DNA of 44,789 nt. It comes from M0108 sp049654905. Lineage in GTDB: Bacteria > Pseudomonadota > Gammaproteobacteria > Chromatiales > Chromatiaceae. Of the stretch, positions 34,147 through 44,062 are shown piece after piece. Location of the stretch: the NCBI GenBank assembly GCA_049654905.1, contig JBASIS010000108.1, positions 1 through 44,789 of the forward strand, written 5' to 3'. Position 1 is the stretch's first letter. Each line of letters opens with the position of its first letter. The translations under genes were made by a program, and so were the position numbers. Under the pieces are notes generated by a model that saw only the letters and a program-made list of their open reading frames with translations, was not told where the DNA came from and searched no databases.

Positions 34147-34854
34147 CTATAACTTGCTCAGCACCCCCATGGCTTGTGCCTCGCAGCCTTGTTTGACCAT
34201 CCAGGCCGCCAGTGCCGCCGGATTGATGGGCGTTGTCGCCGCCTTGTGAACTAGCAGGCTGACGGGCTTATCTCCCCGTTGCAACCGATAGCGTTTGCCA
34301 TCCTGGAAATAGCGGGCCGGGACCGGCAACTCGGCCTGACGGGCGGGCCAGGTGAAGGTGGCAAGGGTGGCGCCCTGTTCGTCAACCAGGGCGATTTCTT
34401 CCGTTTTAGCGATGTTGTCGCGTAGCAGCACGACCGGATCACTGATCAGGCAGTGCTCGCCCGACTTGTCCACCTCAATCGGGTCAGGCGATGCCGCATC
34501 GGAACCAAAGCTCCGCATCACCCCGAGGGTGGAGGTGGATTGGCGATGTCCTTGGAGCAGGCTGGCGATCGCGGTCAGATTGTTGGTCTGGGCACCCTTG
34601 TCACCGCTATTACCCGGCACGCCCGCATAGGGGCCGGCCAGCTTGAGGGTCTTGCCATCCTCCGCCAGCAGGGTCAGTTGCGCGCCCTCACCCAATTTTA
34701 TCGGCGTCTTGTCATCCAGCAGGGCCCCGGATTTATAGGAGGTCCGTTCGGCGATGACCACGACCCATGGTGCCGCCACGGCCAGTGACGCCCCTGTCAG
34801 CAGGACCCCGGCCGCAAGCAGCCTCGAAATTTTCCGCCGCCAATCATTGCTCAT
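34147..34854 (-). CDS. Uncharacterised periplasmic protein
   Basis: 235 residues. A clear signal peptide (MSNDWRRKISRLLAAGVLLT, cleavage near AVAA-PW). The segment LGEGAQLTLLAEDGKTLKLA resembles FecR-type beta domains, but I do not recognise a family. Two cysteines (in EHCLIS and KQGCEAQ) could form a disulfide. It is divergent from the CHASE2 cyclase gene with 170 bases between, so the two may share control; a role as periplasmic partner of the CHASE2 sensor is speculation. Confidence 0.8.
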   Translation of the reverse strand: MSNDWRRKISRLLAAGVLLTGASLAVAAPWVVVIAERTSYKSGALLDDKTPIKLGEGAQLTLLAEDGKTLKLAGPYAGVPGNSGDKGAQTNNLTAIASLLQGHRQSTSTLGVMRSFGSDAASPDPIEVDKSGEHCLISDPVVLLRDNIAKTEEIALVDEQGATLATFTWPARQAELPVPARYFQDGKRYRLQRGDKPVSLLVHKAATTPINPAALAAWMVKQGCEAQAMGVLSKL

Positions 34855-35024
34855 CGTGACCCTTCTCCCGTTAATGCCTCACCGATCCGCGCGGTTCGCG
34901 GGAAATGTCGGCGAAAATATACCTTGGCTAACCCGTATCATGCCGACATCGTCACCGTTCCGCCATAGGGCCTTGGGGCCATAGGGCGTTCGCTCCACCC
35001 GGCTTTGTCGAGGTTCGCCCTATC

Positions 35025-36992
35025 ATGATCCGCCGCCAAGAATGGTTGCCGCTCGTGGCCGTGCCCCTGGGGGTGGCGCTCATGGCCTGGTTGTTGGTAG
35101 CTCAGGGACCTCTGCGCTACATCGAAAACTGGTTCGGTGACCTGCGGGTAGCCCTGGTAACCCCGCGTCAGCCAGCCTCCGATGAGGTGGTGGTGCTCAC
35201 CATTAACGACGATACCCTGAGTACCTTTGCCTACCGCTCGCCGGTCAGCCGCGCCTTCCTTGCCGAACTGGTGACCCTGCTCAATCAGAAAGGGGTGAAG
35301 GCCATCGGTCTGGATATCTTGTTTGACCAGCCTACCGAAGCCGCCGCCGACCAGGCCTTGCTCCAGGCGTTGCGCGATTCCACCGTGCCGGTGTTCGTCG
35401 CCTACGCCGATCAGGAGCATATCACCCCAGAACAACAGCAGTATCTGGATGCCTTTACGCTCGATTTGCGCCGGGCTTACGCCAATCTGCCGTTCGACAA
35501 CGTGGACGGCGTGATCCGCACCCTTTTTCCAGGTCGGATGGCAGCGGATGGCCGTCCGCTACCGGGAATGGCCGCCGCCCTGGCCGGAGTGGCCCTTCCC
35601 CAAGGGATAATCCCCTTACGCTATCGCGGGCTAGCCCCGGATGCGGCGGCGGATGATCTGGCCAGTGCCTTCAAGCATTACCCGGCGCATTTGGCTGGGG
35701 CCTTGCCGGCGGCCTGGCTGGCGGGCAAGATTGTCCTGGTCGGCGCGGATCTGCGGGCCAGCAGCGAGGACATCTGGAAGACGCCCTTCGCCACCTTGCT
35801 GGGTAGCAAGGATGGTTCCTTGCCCGGGGTCATGATTCATGCGCATGGGCTTGCCCAGTTATTGGAGGGACGCTGGTTGCGGCTGGTGCCCAACTGGGTG
35901 GTCTTGGGTTTGTACGGGTTGGCCGCCTTGCTGGGCTCGCTCCTGGCCCGCCTGGACAGGGCGGCATGGGTGAGTGTCGGCCTGGCATTGGGCAGTGTCC
36001 TGGGCTATTGGGCGCTGGGCTTCTGGTGGTACCACCAGGGTGGAGCCTTGTGGCCCTTGGCGGGTCCCTCCCTCGCGATGCTAGGTTCGACCTGGTGGTC
36101 CCACGCCCTCGTCAGTCGGCGGGAGCGTCGCCAAAAAGAGTTCATTCACGGCGCCTTTGCCCGTTATCTGCATCCCGACTGGGTCGAACAGTTGATGGCA
36201 AATCCCAACTTGCTGGGCCTCACCGGCGAGCGCCGGGACATCACCGTACTCTTCACCGACGTGGCCGGTTTCACCACGACCTCGGAGTTGCTGCCGCCGA
36301 CCAGCCTGGTGTCTGTGTTGAGCGGTTATCTGGATGGCATGACCCAGATCATCATGGCCCACGGCGGGGCGGTTAATAAGTATCTTGGCGATGGCATCAT
36401 GGTGTTGTTTGGCGCTCCGGTCACCCAGGCGGATCATGCCTTGCGCGCTGTCCAATGCGCCTTGGCGCTCGATGTTTTCGCCGAGAGATTCCGCCGGGAG
36501 GTCACCGATCCCGATGGCCAGCCGGTGGCCTTTGGCCTCACCCGGATCGGGGTCCATACCGGCGAGGCGACGGTAGGCAACTTCGGGTCTCAGGCTAAGC
36601 TCGAGTACACGGCCATTGGCGATGTGGTGAATGTAGCCTCGCGACTGGAGGGATTGAACGCCTACTTTGGTACCCACGTCGCGGTCAGCGGGGCGACCAT
36701 GAGCCAGGCGGGGTCCGGTGGTTTGCGGTTTCGCCCCATGGGACAGGTGGTGGTCAAGGGGAAGCATGAAGCCCTGGCGGTGTTCAACCCGGTGGCCTTG
36801 GGCGGCGAGACGGATGCCGTCTTGGATGAATATGCGCAAGCCTATGCCTTATTGGCGACCGGCGATCCTGGCGCCGAGATGCGATTCGCCGCCCTACATG
36901 AGCGTTATCCTCATGATGCATTGGTCGAATTTTACTGGCGGCGGATGCGGGAGGGCGAGCGAACCGTTCAGATCAAGCTAGCCTCGAAGTAG
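35025..36992 (+). CDS. CHASE2-domain class III adenylate/guanylate cyclase
   Basis: 655 residues: a first membrane helix (about residues 9-27), an extracytoplasmic CHASE2 sensor (about 30-280), three membrane helices (about 288-360), and a class III cyclase domain (about 400-590). Metal residues are in VLFTDVAGF and KYLGDGIMVLFG, and the transition-state Asn/Arg pair in GDVVNVASRLE. This is the usual CHASE2-TM3-cyclase layout, making cAMP or cGMP on an unknown periplasmic signal. The next gene encodes a channel with a cyclic-nucleotide-binding domain. Confidence 0.94.
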   Translation: MIRRQEWLPLVAVPLGVALMAWLLVAQGPLRYIENWFGDLRVALVTPRQPASDEVVVLTINDDTLSTFAYRSPVSRAFLAELVTLLNQKGVKAIGLDILFDQPTEAAADQALLQALRDSTVPVFVAYADQEHITPEQQQYLDAFTLDLRRAYANLPFDNVDGVIRTLFPGRMAADGRPLPGMAAALAGVALPQGIIPLRYRGLAPDAAADDLASAFKHYPAHLAGALPAAWLAGKIVLVGADLRASSEDIWKTPFATLLGSKDGSLPGVMIHAHGLAQLLEGRWLRLVPNWVVLGLYGLAALLGSLLARLDRAAWVSVGLALGSVLGYWALGFWWYHQGGALWPLAGPSLAMLGSTWWSHALVSRRERRQKEFIHGAFARYLHPDWVEQLMANPNLLGLTGERRDITVLFTDVAGFTTTSELLPPTSLVSVLSGYLDGMTQIIMAHGGAVNKYLGDGIMVLFGAPVTQADHALRAVQCALALDVFAERFRREVTDPDGQPVAFGLTRIGVHTGEATVGNFGSQAKLEYTAIGDVVNVASRLEGLNAYFGTHVAVSGATMSQAGSGGLRFRPMGQVVVKGKHEALAVFNPVALGGETDAVLDEYAQAYALLATGDPGAEMRFAALHERYPHDALVEFYWRRMREGERTVQIKLASK

Positions 36993-37123
36993 CCCTTCGC
37001 TCGAACCCCGATGCCGGTCCCCCGGCCCGGGCCACCTTGACATCGACCTGGTGGATGCGATCATGGCCCGGGAATGCCAGCCCTCCCATATCTCGTCAAC
37101 CACATACACTCCCACATCCGCAT

Positions 37124-38626
37124 ATGACCCATATCCTTCCCTCGGCCGCTGAAATGATCTCCCTGCTGGGTGGGGCACTGATCATTTATCTCCTGCTCAT
37201 TCTCATGGCCCGGGCCCTGCGCCGCTGGCGCGACGTGCGCTTTCGGTGGGTATTCCACCTCTTTGCCATGGCGACGGGCCTGTTGATCAGCCTGAACTGG
37301 TTGCTTGGAGAGGGATCGGAGTTGACCTGGCGGAGCGATTTATCCCGCCATTTGACGGCGGCGGTGACCATACTCGCGGCCTTCCCCATCACGACCCTCT
37401 TTGTCCGCATGGTCTGGGGACGTAAGCCGGATACCGACCTCAAGGCGGCCGGGTCGCGGATTCTGATCGATACCGTCCGCATCCTGATCCTGATTGTCGC
37501 CGTGATCCTGGCGCTGCAATTCGTCTATGACATCCAGGTCCCCGGCCTGGTGGCGGGCTCCGGGATCATGGCGATCATTCTCGGTTTGGCGATGCAGGAT
37601 TTGTTGGGCAACCTGATCGCCGGGGTGTCGCTGCATTTTGAGAAGACCTTCCAGCCGGGTGACTGGCTCCTGATCAATAATACCCATGCCAAGGTCATCG
37701 AGCTTTCCTGGCGCTCGACCCTGTTGCTGACGAACGACGATGTCCTGATCGATGTTCCCAACACGGATATCACGAAGCAGGCGATCACCAATTTTCAATT
37801 GCCGACCCCTCGGCATGCGGTCAAGGCATACATCAGTCTGCACTATGACCTCCCGCCCTTGCGAGCGCAGAGGGTTTTGAAAGCGGCCGCCATGAGTGTT
37901 CCCGGGGTGTGCCTGGAACCGGCCCCAGTCGTATTACTCAAGGATTTCCTGGACTCGGGGATTAGTTACGAGATCAAGGTCTGGATCGAGGATCATGCCC
38001 TCATGAATCGGGTTCTGAGCGAGGTGCGCTCTCATGCCTGGTATGCGGCAAAGCGCGAGGGTTTTGTCATGCCCTACCCCCAGAGGGTCCTGCACCGGGC
38101 CGGGCGCCAGGATCCGTCGATCCAGACCCGCGGGGATGCCGCCCAGGCCTTGCGCTCGCACGAGTTGCTGGACTTCCTCTCCGAGGCCGAGATTGACAAC
38201 CTGGTGCAAGAGAGTCCCGTTCAGTTATTCGCCAACACCGAACGCATCGTTACCCAGGGCGAGGCGGGTGAGTCCATGTTCTTCCTGATACGTGGCCACG
38301 TCGAGGTGTCGATCACGCGTAATGGCCAGCAGACCATCGTCGCCAGGCTTGGCCCTGGCGATTGCTTTGGTGAAATGTCCTTGCTCACCGGGGCGGAGCG
38401 GACCGCCATGGTCGTCGCCGTGGATGAGGTCGAGACGCTAGAGATCACCAAGCAGGTTTTTGCCTCCCTGGTGAGGAATAATCCCGAGATTCTCAGCCGT
38501 CTCAGCGAATTGCTCGCGCAACGTCAGCTTGCCAATGACCAATGGACCCCCGATACGGCTTCCCAGACGGTCGAGCAGGTGCGTTCCGGTCTGTTGGGGA
38601 AACTGCGGGCATTTTTCGCGCTCTAA
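37124..38626 (+). CDS. MscS-family channel with C-terminal cyclic-nucleotide-binding domain
   Basis: 500 residues from ATG 37124. Five hydrophobic segments lead to the MscS pore helix and beta domain (VPGLVAGSGIMAIILGLAMQ, then FQPGDWLLI). The C-terminal third is a CNB domain whose phosphate-binding cassette FGEMSLLTGAERTAM (residues 415-429) has the conserved Glu417 and Arg426. Such bCNG channels respond to cyclic nucleotides. It starts 131 bases after the CHASE2 cyclase, a natural source of its ligand. Whether it still senses tension is unknown. Confidence 0.92.
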   Translation: MTHILPSAAEMISLLGGALIIYLLLILMARALRRWRDVRFRWVFHLFAMATGLLISLNWLLGEGSELTWRSDLSRHLTAAVTILAAFPITTLFVRMVWGRKPDTDLKAAGSRILIDTVRILILIVAVILALQFVYDIQVPGLVAGSGIMAIILGLAMQDLLGNLIAGVSLHFEKTFQPGDWLLINNTHAKVIELSWRSTLLLTNDDVLIDVPNTDITKQAITNFQLPTPRHAVKAYISLHYDLPPLRAQRVLKAAAMSVPGVCLEPAPVVLLKDFLDSGISYEIKVWIEDHALMNRVLSEVRSHAWYAAKREGFVMPYPQRVLHRAGRQDPSIQTRGDAAQALRSHELLDFLSEAEIDNLVQESPVQLFANTERIVTQGEAGESMFFLIRGHVEVSITRNGQQTIVARLGPGDCFGEMSLLTGAERTAMVVAVDEVETLEITKQVFASLVRNNPEILSRLSELLAQRQLANDQWTPDTASQTVEQVRSGLLGKLRAFFAL

Positions 38627-38715
38627 TCGAGATCGACGAAGTTAACCGCACCCAGGGCGCATCCCGGTTGATAGAGCCCCGTGCCCTTAGTGCCACCCAC
38701 CTCAGAGAGAAGACC

Positions 38716-39894
38716 ATGTCCGCCATGAATCCCAACCCCTGCTCGGTGGCCCTAGGCGCCCTGCTGCTTTGCCTCGCGCAACCCCTCCTGGCGCAAAAGG
38801 GGGGGACGGCCCCTCCGCCTCCGGTGGCCGACGCGGTCCCCGACACCCAGACCCGCGTGGTCGATCCCGCCACCCTCACCAGCCTGGATGCCCTGGTGAC
38901 CAAGCTGGCCGATCGCCGCGTCATCTTCGTGGGGGAGTCCCATGACCGCTATGAGGATCACCTCAATCAACTGGCGGTCATTCGCGGCCTGCATGAGCGG
39001 GATGTGGACCTGGCCATCGGCATGGAAATGTTCCAGCAGCCCTTCCAGCCCGCCCTGGACGCCTATATCGCCGGGGAGATCACCGAGGAGGAGATGCTCC
39101 GGCGCACGGATTATTTCGAGCGCTGGCGCTTCGACTACCGCCTCTACCGGCCCATCCTGCGCTTCGCCCGCGAGCATGGCATCCCCATCATTGCTCTGAA
39201 TCTGGATGGGGCAATCACGGCCAAGGTCGGCAAGGAGGGTCTGGAGGGCCTGGACGAGGGGCAACGCGCCCAGGTGCCGGTGGACATGGATCGGGAGGAC
39301 CCGGCCTATCGGGAGCGGATCAAGCAGGTTTTTGACAGGCATCCCATGGAGGAGGGCAAGGACTTCGAGAATTTCCTCTTGGTGCAGCTCCTCTGGGACG
39401 AGGGTATGGCGGCGCGGGCGGCGGCCTATCTGGCGGGCCAGCCCGGCAAGCGGCTGGTGGTGCTGGCGGGTCAGGGTCACCTGGAGTACGGTCAGGGCAT
39501 CCCCCAACGCCTTCTGCGGCGCCTGCCGGCGTCCTCCGCCATCCTCCTCAATGGCTGGCCGCGCGAGATGGACCCGAAGGCCGCTGACTATCTGCTCTTT
39601 CCGCAACCCCTGGAGCTACCCGCCACTGGGCGGCTCGGGGTCCTGCTGGATACCGATGGCCAGGGGTCCGGCGTCGGGGTGCAGGGGTTCGGTGACAAGA
39701 GCGGGGCAGCTGCCGCAGGGATCAAGGAGGGGGATCGCATCGTCCGGGTCGGTGGCCAGGAGGTCGCCATTTATGCCGATATCCGCCTCGCCCTTATCGA
39801 TAGCCTCCCCGGCCAGAAGGTGCCAGTCGAGGTGGAGCGGTTAAGTGCTGAGAGCCAGCCGGAGCGCCTGACCCTGGAGGTGGAATTGCATTAA
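38716..39894 (+). CDS. ChaN/Tiki-type exported protein with C-terminal PDZ domain
   Basis: 392 residues. A signal peptide ends near AQPLLAQ; no lipobox is seen. The ChaN-type domain (about residues 60-295) has VGESHDRYEDHL and VLAGQGHLEYGQGIP. A PDZ domain (about 305-385, GVGVQGFGDKSGAAAAGIKE) follows. ChaN in Campylobacter binds haem; related proteins are Tiki-like metalloproteases. The PDZ fusion suggests peptide or protein binding. It is 90 bases after the channel gene and converges with the SH3 gene. Confidence 0.88.
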   Translation: MSAMNPNPCSVALGALLLCLAQPLLAQKGGTAPPPPVADAVPDTQTRVVDPATLTSLDALVTKLADRRVIFVGESHDRYEDHLNQLAVIRGLHERDVDLAIGMEMFQQPFQPALDAYIAGEITEEEMLRRTDYFERWRFDYRLYRPILRFAREHGIPIIALNLDGAITAKVGKEGLEGLDEGQRAQVPVDMDREDPAYRERIKQVFDRHPMEEGKDFENFLLVQLLWDEGMAARAAAYLAGQPGKRLVVLAGQGHLEYGQGIPQRLLRRLPASSAILLNGWPREMDPKAADYLLFPQPLELPATGRLGVLLDTDGQGSGVGVQGFGDKSGAAAAGIKEGDRIVRVGGQEVAIYADIRLALIDSLPGQKVPVEVERLSAESQPERLTLEVELH

Positions 39895-39900
39895 GCGGTG

Positions 39901-39920
39901 GCGGGCCGGCCTCGGCCCGC
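39901..39920. terminator. Hairpin between convergent genes
   Basis: GCGGGCC / GGCCCGC, a 7-bp GC stem with a 6-base loop, lies between the convergent ChaN-PDZ and SH3 genes. No T-run is present. Confidence 0.4.
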
Positions 39921-39933
39921 GCCCTTCAGGCGG

Positions 39934-40584
39934 TCACAGCCGCGACTCGAATCCGCGACCCCGGCGTCCCAGGCGCACCTGGGGCAGGAAAAAGCCAATG
40001 AGGATGCCCCCGAAGATGACGCCACCCCCGATGAGGAACCAGCGTTGGGCGTTCTCGTGGTCGAGTTCCCGGTTGATCTGTTCCAGTTCGCCGACCTGGC
40101 GGGTCAGGTCGGCGACGGTCTGACGGAGTTCGCCCCGCTCGCGCAGGATGCGCGGGGCATCGCCGGCGGCTTGGCGGATACTGAGCAATTCCTCCTCCAG
40201 ACGGTGCTTGTCGGCCAGGGCGGACTCCAGGCTGGCCTGAACCTCCTTCAGCGAGGGCGGCAACTTGTCGAATTTTTCCTGGAAGTCGGCGACCTTGGCC
40301 TCCAGCACGGCCACCTGGTCGCGGGGGATGGGCTCATCCTGCAGCCGGTCGCTGGCCACGAAGCCGGTGCGGCCGTCCTCGGTCCGGACTCTGGAATAGC
40401 CGGACTTGGCGTTGCTACTCAAGACTTCGAGGGGGGTGCCCGAGGGCAGGCTGCGCAGTACCTTGTACTTGAGGCTCTCCCCGGCGCGCAGGGGGATCTC
40501 GAACTGGTCCGTGACGTAGCGGGTCTCGGCCATCGCCATTGGCGCGGCGACGAGGCAGAGGAGCAACGGCAGGAGGCGTTTCAT
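39934..40584 (-). CDS. SH3b-coiled-coil membrane-anchored protein (TIGR04211/YgiM-like)
   Basis: About 216 residues. A signal peptide ends AAPMAMA-ET, then an SH3b domain (about residues 20-85), a coiled coil (about 90-180) and a C-terminal membrane helix (WFLIGGGVIFGGILIGFFL) with a basic end, as in YgiM-type proteins. ATG 40584 is used; a TTG at 40599 would overlap the argF stop as TTGA and is possible. It is the third gene of the argD-argF row. Function unknown. Confidence 0.88.
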   Translation of the reverse strand: MKRLLPLLLCLVAAPMAMAETRYVTDQFEIPLRAGESLKYKVLRSLPSGTPLEVLSSNAKSGYSRVRTEDGRTGFVASDRLQDEPIPRDQVAVLEAKVADFQEKFDKLPPSLKEVQASLESALADKHRLEEELLSIRQAAGDAPRILRERGELRQTVADLTRQVGELEQINRELDHENAQRWFLIGGGVIFGGILIGFFLPQVRLGRRGRGFESRL

Positions 40585-40595
40585 AACCAGGAAAA

Positions 40596-41522
<927 letters not shown>

Positions 41523-41530
41523 GACGTGCG

Positions 41531-42730
41531 TTATCCTCCGGCGACCTTGGGGGCCGGCGTGGCCAGGAAGGCGACGATCAGCCGGGCGAGCTGATCGACC
41601 AGTAACTCCACCTGGTCCCTCTCCAGGATGAGAGGCGGGAGCAGGCGGATGACGCGGTCGGCGGTGACATTGATGAGCAGTCCGGCCGCCAGGGCCTGGC
41701 CCACCAGTTCCGCGCAGGGGCGGTCGAGTTCGATGCCGATCATGAGCCCCAGGCCGCGGATGTCGCGGACGCCGGGCTGGCGGGCCAGGGCCTGGCGGAG
41801 GCTCGTCTTGATTTGGTTACCCAGGTGGGTGGCCCGGTCAACCAGCCCCTCGCCCTCCAGGGTCGCCAGTACGGCGCTGGCGGCGCGACAGGCCAGGGGA
41901 TTGCCGCCAAAGGTGGAGCCGTGACTGCCGGGGCCCAGCACCGTCGCCGCCACCCCGCGCGCCAGGCAGGCGCCGATGGGCACGCCATTGGCCAGCCCCT
42001 TGGCCAGGGTCATGACGTCGGGCTGGATGCCGGTATGCTGGTGGGCAAAGAGGCGGCCCGTGCGGCCCATGCCGGTTTGGATCTCGTCCAGCATCAGCAG
42101 CCAGCCCTGGCGGTCGCAGATGGCCCGCAGGCGTGGCAGATAGTCTGGGGCCGGGATGTTGATACCGCCCTCGCCCTGGATGGGCTCGACCAGGACGGCG
42201 ACGATGTCCTGGCGATTGGCCGCCGCGGTCTCCACCGCCCCTAGGTCGTTGTAGGGGACGCGCACGAAGCCCTGCACCAGGGGCTCGAAGCCGGCCTGGA
42301 CCTTACGGTTGCCCGTGGCGCTGAGGGTGGCCAGGGTGCGGCCATGAAAGCTGTTCTCCATGACCAGGATGGCGGGTCGCTCGATGCCGCGATGGTGGCC
42401 GTGGAGGCGGGCCAGCTTGATGGCGGCCTCGTTCGCCTCGGCCCCCGAATTGCCAAAGAAGACCCGGTCCATGCCCGCGCACGCCGTTAGCCGGGCGCCG
42501 AGCTCGGTCTGGGCGGCGATCTGGTAGAGGTTGGAGGTATGAATGAGGCTGCCGGCCTGCTCGCAGAGGGCGTCGCGCACCGCCGGGTGGGCGTGGCCAA
42601 GACCGCATACGGCGATGCCCGACAGGGCGTCGAGATAGCGTTTGCCCGCCTCGTCCCACAGCCAGGCGCCCTCGCCATGGGTGAAGGTGACCGGCAGGCG
42701 CCGGTAGGTCGCCATCAAGGGATCACTCAT
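41531..42730 (-). CDS. argD: Acetylornithine aminotransferase
   Basis: 399 residues from ATG 42730, preceded by GGAGCGGG. A longer in-frame start at 42835 would run through a terminator-like hairpin and is rejected. Class III aminotransferase motifs are present: YLDALSGIAVCGLGHAHPAV, FFGNSGAEANEAAIKLAR, LMLDEIQTGMGRTG, and the PLP lysine in MTLAKGLANGVPIGA. It catalyses the fourth step of ornithine synthesis and may also act on succinyl-diaminopimelate. It is followed closely by argF. Confidence 0.96.
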   Translation of the reverse strand: MSDPLMATYRRLPVTFTHGEGAWLWDEAGKRYLDALSGIAVCGLGHAHPAVRDALCEQAGSLIHTSNLYQIAAQTELGARLTACAGMDRVFFGNSGAEANEAAIKLARLHGHHRGIERPAILVMENSFHGRTLATLSATGNRKVQAGFEPLVQGFVRVPYNDLGAVETAAANRQDIVAVLVEPIQGEGGINIPAPDYLPRLRAICDRQGWLLMLDEIQTGMGRTGRLFAHQHTGIQPDVMTLAKGLANGVPIGACLARGVAATVLGPGSHGSTFGGNPLACRAASAVLATLEGEGLVDRATHLGNQIKTSLRQALARQPGVRDIRGLGLMIGIELDRPCAELVGQALAAGLLINVTADRVIRLLPPLILERDQVELLVDQLARLIVAFLATPAPKVAGG

Positions 42731-42749
42731 GCTGAAACCCGCTCCAAGC

Positions 42750-42790
42750 AAAAAAAGAAAAAGGCGGCTCCTTTCTGGACGGGAACCGCC
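42750..42790 (-). terminator. Terminator-like hairpin in the argD leader
   Basis: Read on the minus strand, GGCGGTTCC (42790-42782), a 10-base loop and GGAGCCGCC (42771-42763) form a 9-bp stem with one G-U pair, followed by 13 bases of T broken only by one C (42762-42750). It lies between the argD promoter and its ribosome site, as an attenuator would. It could alternatively end read-through from oxyR. Confidence 0.75.
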
Positions 42791-42815
42791 TCTATTCGCT
42801 GAATCAAGTTGTCGG

Positions 42816-42845
42816 ATTATAGCCAGGTGCGGCAAGCGATGCCAA
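42816..42845 (-). promoter_or_regulatory. Strong sigma-70 promoter for argD-argF
   Basis: On the minus strand TTGGCA (42845-42840) and TATAAT (42821-42816) are separated by 18 bases. The start would be near 42809, about 20 bases before the terminator-like hairpin and 80 before the argD ATG. Confidence 0.75.
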
Positions 42846-42949
42846 GCCCTTGACGTTCATTACGTTTTCGCGACATGTCGCGGATGGGCCACAAATTGGG
42901 GTCTGCTGGGTGTTTGGATATTAACTAATTGAATGTTAGCTATTATTTA

Positions 42950-43936
42950 TCAGGGAGGTGCGGGTCGTTCGCCGAGGGCTGCCGTCGTCACGGCGGCCTT
43001 CGGGAAAGGGGCCCCCGGTTTCGCCAGGCGCCGCACCGTATTGGGCAGATGGTCCAGGAGAATACCGGCGAAGGCCTCCAGGGCCTGGACCCGGGGAAAA
43101 CTGCGGCGGAAGACCAGCGAGATGCGCCGGAAGGCATCGGGCAGTTCCAGCCGGCGCGCGACAATGCCGGTGTCCGTCATCCAGCTCCCGCGAATGGCCA
43201 GGGCTGGTACCAGGGTGCAGCCAAAGCCGGCGCTGACCAATTGCAGCAGGGTTTCCAGGCTGGCGGCGCGCAGGTCCGCCATCTCGCCCCGCTGGGGGCG
43301 CTCCGTCAGGTGGCAGACCTCCAGCACCTGATGGGTCAGGCAATGACCCTCCGCCAGGAGCAGCAGGTCGATCTCGGCCAGGTCCTGGGCCGTGATCTCG
43401 TCCTGGGTATAGAGGGGGTGGTCGCGGTGATGGGCCAGCCAGAAGGGCTCGTCGAACAGGGGGATGACGGTCAGGTCCGGCTGTTCGACCGGGGTGGCGA
43501 TGAGGACCGCGTCCAGGTCATGGCGTTGCAGGCGGCCGAGGAGGGACTCGGTGAGTTCCTCGGACAGGATTAGGCGCAGTTGCGGGTACTGGCGTTTGAG
43601 GGGCACCAGGATGAGGGGCATCAAATAGGGACTGAGGGTCGGGATGGCGCCGATGCGCAGGGGGCCGTCCAGGGGATCCTGATGGGCCCGGGCGACCCGT
43701 TCGATGGCATCGGCCTGTTCCTGCAGCAGGCGGGCATGGCCCAGAATGGCCTCGCCGATGGGCGTGATATCCACGGAGCGGTTGGTGCGCTCGAAGAGGG
43801 TGACCCCCAGTTCTTCCTCCAGCTTCTTGATCTGGCCGCTCAGGGTCGGCTGGCTGACAAAGCAACGATCCGCCGCCCGGCCGAAGTGGCGGGTGTCGGC
43901 AACCGCAAGGATGTATTTGATGTCGCGCAGATTCAT
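42950..43936 (-). CDS. oxyR: Hydrogen-peroxide sensor OxyR
   Basis: 328 residues, somewhat longer than E. coli OxyR because of an Ala/Pro-rich tail. The LysR-type DNA-binding helix (HFGRAADRCFVSQPTLSGQI) is intact. The redox pair is Cys199 and Cys208 in GHCLTHQVLEVC, the same numbering as E. coli, where they form the peroxide-sensing disulfide. It is divergent from the glycerate kinase gene with 126 bases between. No katG, ahpC or dps is in the window. Confidence 0.94.
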   Translation of the reverse strand: MNLRDIKYILAVADTRHFGRAADRCFVSQPTLSGQIKKLEEELGVTLFERTNRSVDITPIGEAILGHARLLQEQADAIERVARAHQDPLDGPLRIGAIPTLSPYLMPLILVPLKRQYPQLRLILSEELTESLLGRLQRHDLDAVLIATPVEQPDLTVIPLFDEPFWLAHHRDHPLYTQDEITAQDLAEIDLLLLAEGHCLTHQVLEVCHLTERPQRGEMADLRAASLETLLQLVSAGFGCTLVPALAIRGSWMTDTGIVARRLELPDAFRRISLVFRRSFPRVQALEAFAGILLDHLPNTVRRLAKPGAPFPKAAVTTAALGERPAPP

Positions 43937-44062
43937 GGCGGGGAAGTCGAATGTTGGCTATCTCCAGCAGCCCGCGGCCAGGGATAATGAACAGGAGCCT
44001 GGATCACCTTGGTTGAGCTACCCGATGTACTTGAATATTGCCCTCTTGTCAGCGCTAATGCC

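Noticed and set aside
36993..37123. GC-rich repeats between the cyclase and channel genes
   Set aside because: Short imperfect repeats of GGCCCGGG only; no stable hairpin with a T-run.
42731..42835. Arginine-containing leader peptide in frame with argD
   Set aside because: Its start codon lies upstream of the predicted -10 box, so it would not be transcribed from that promoter, and the frame runs through the terminator stem.
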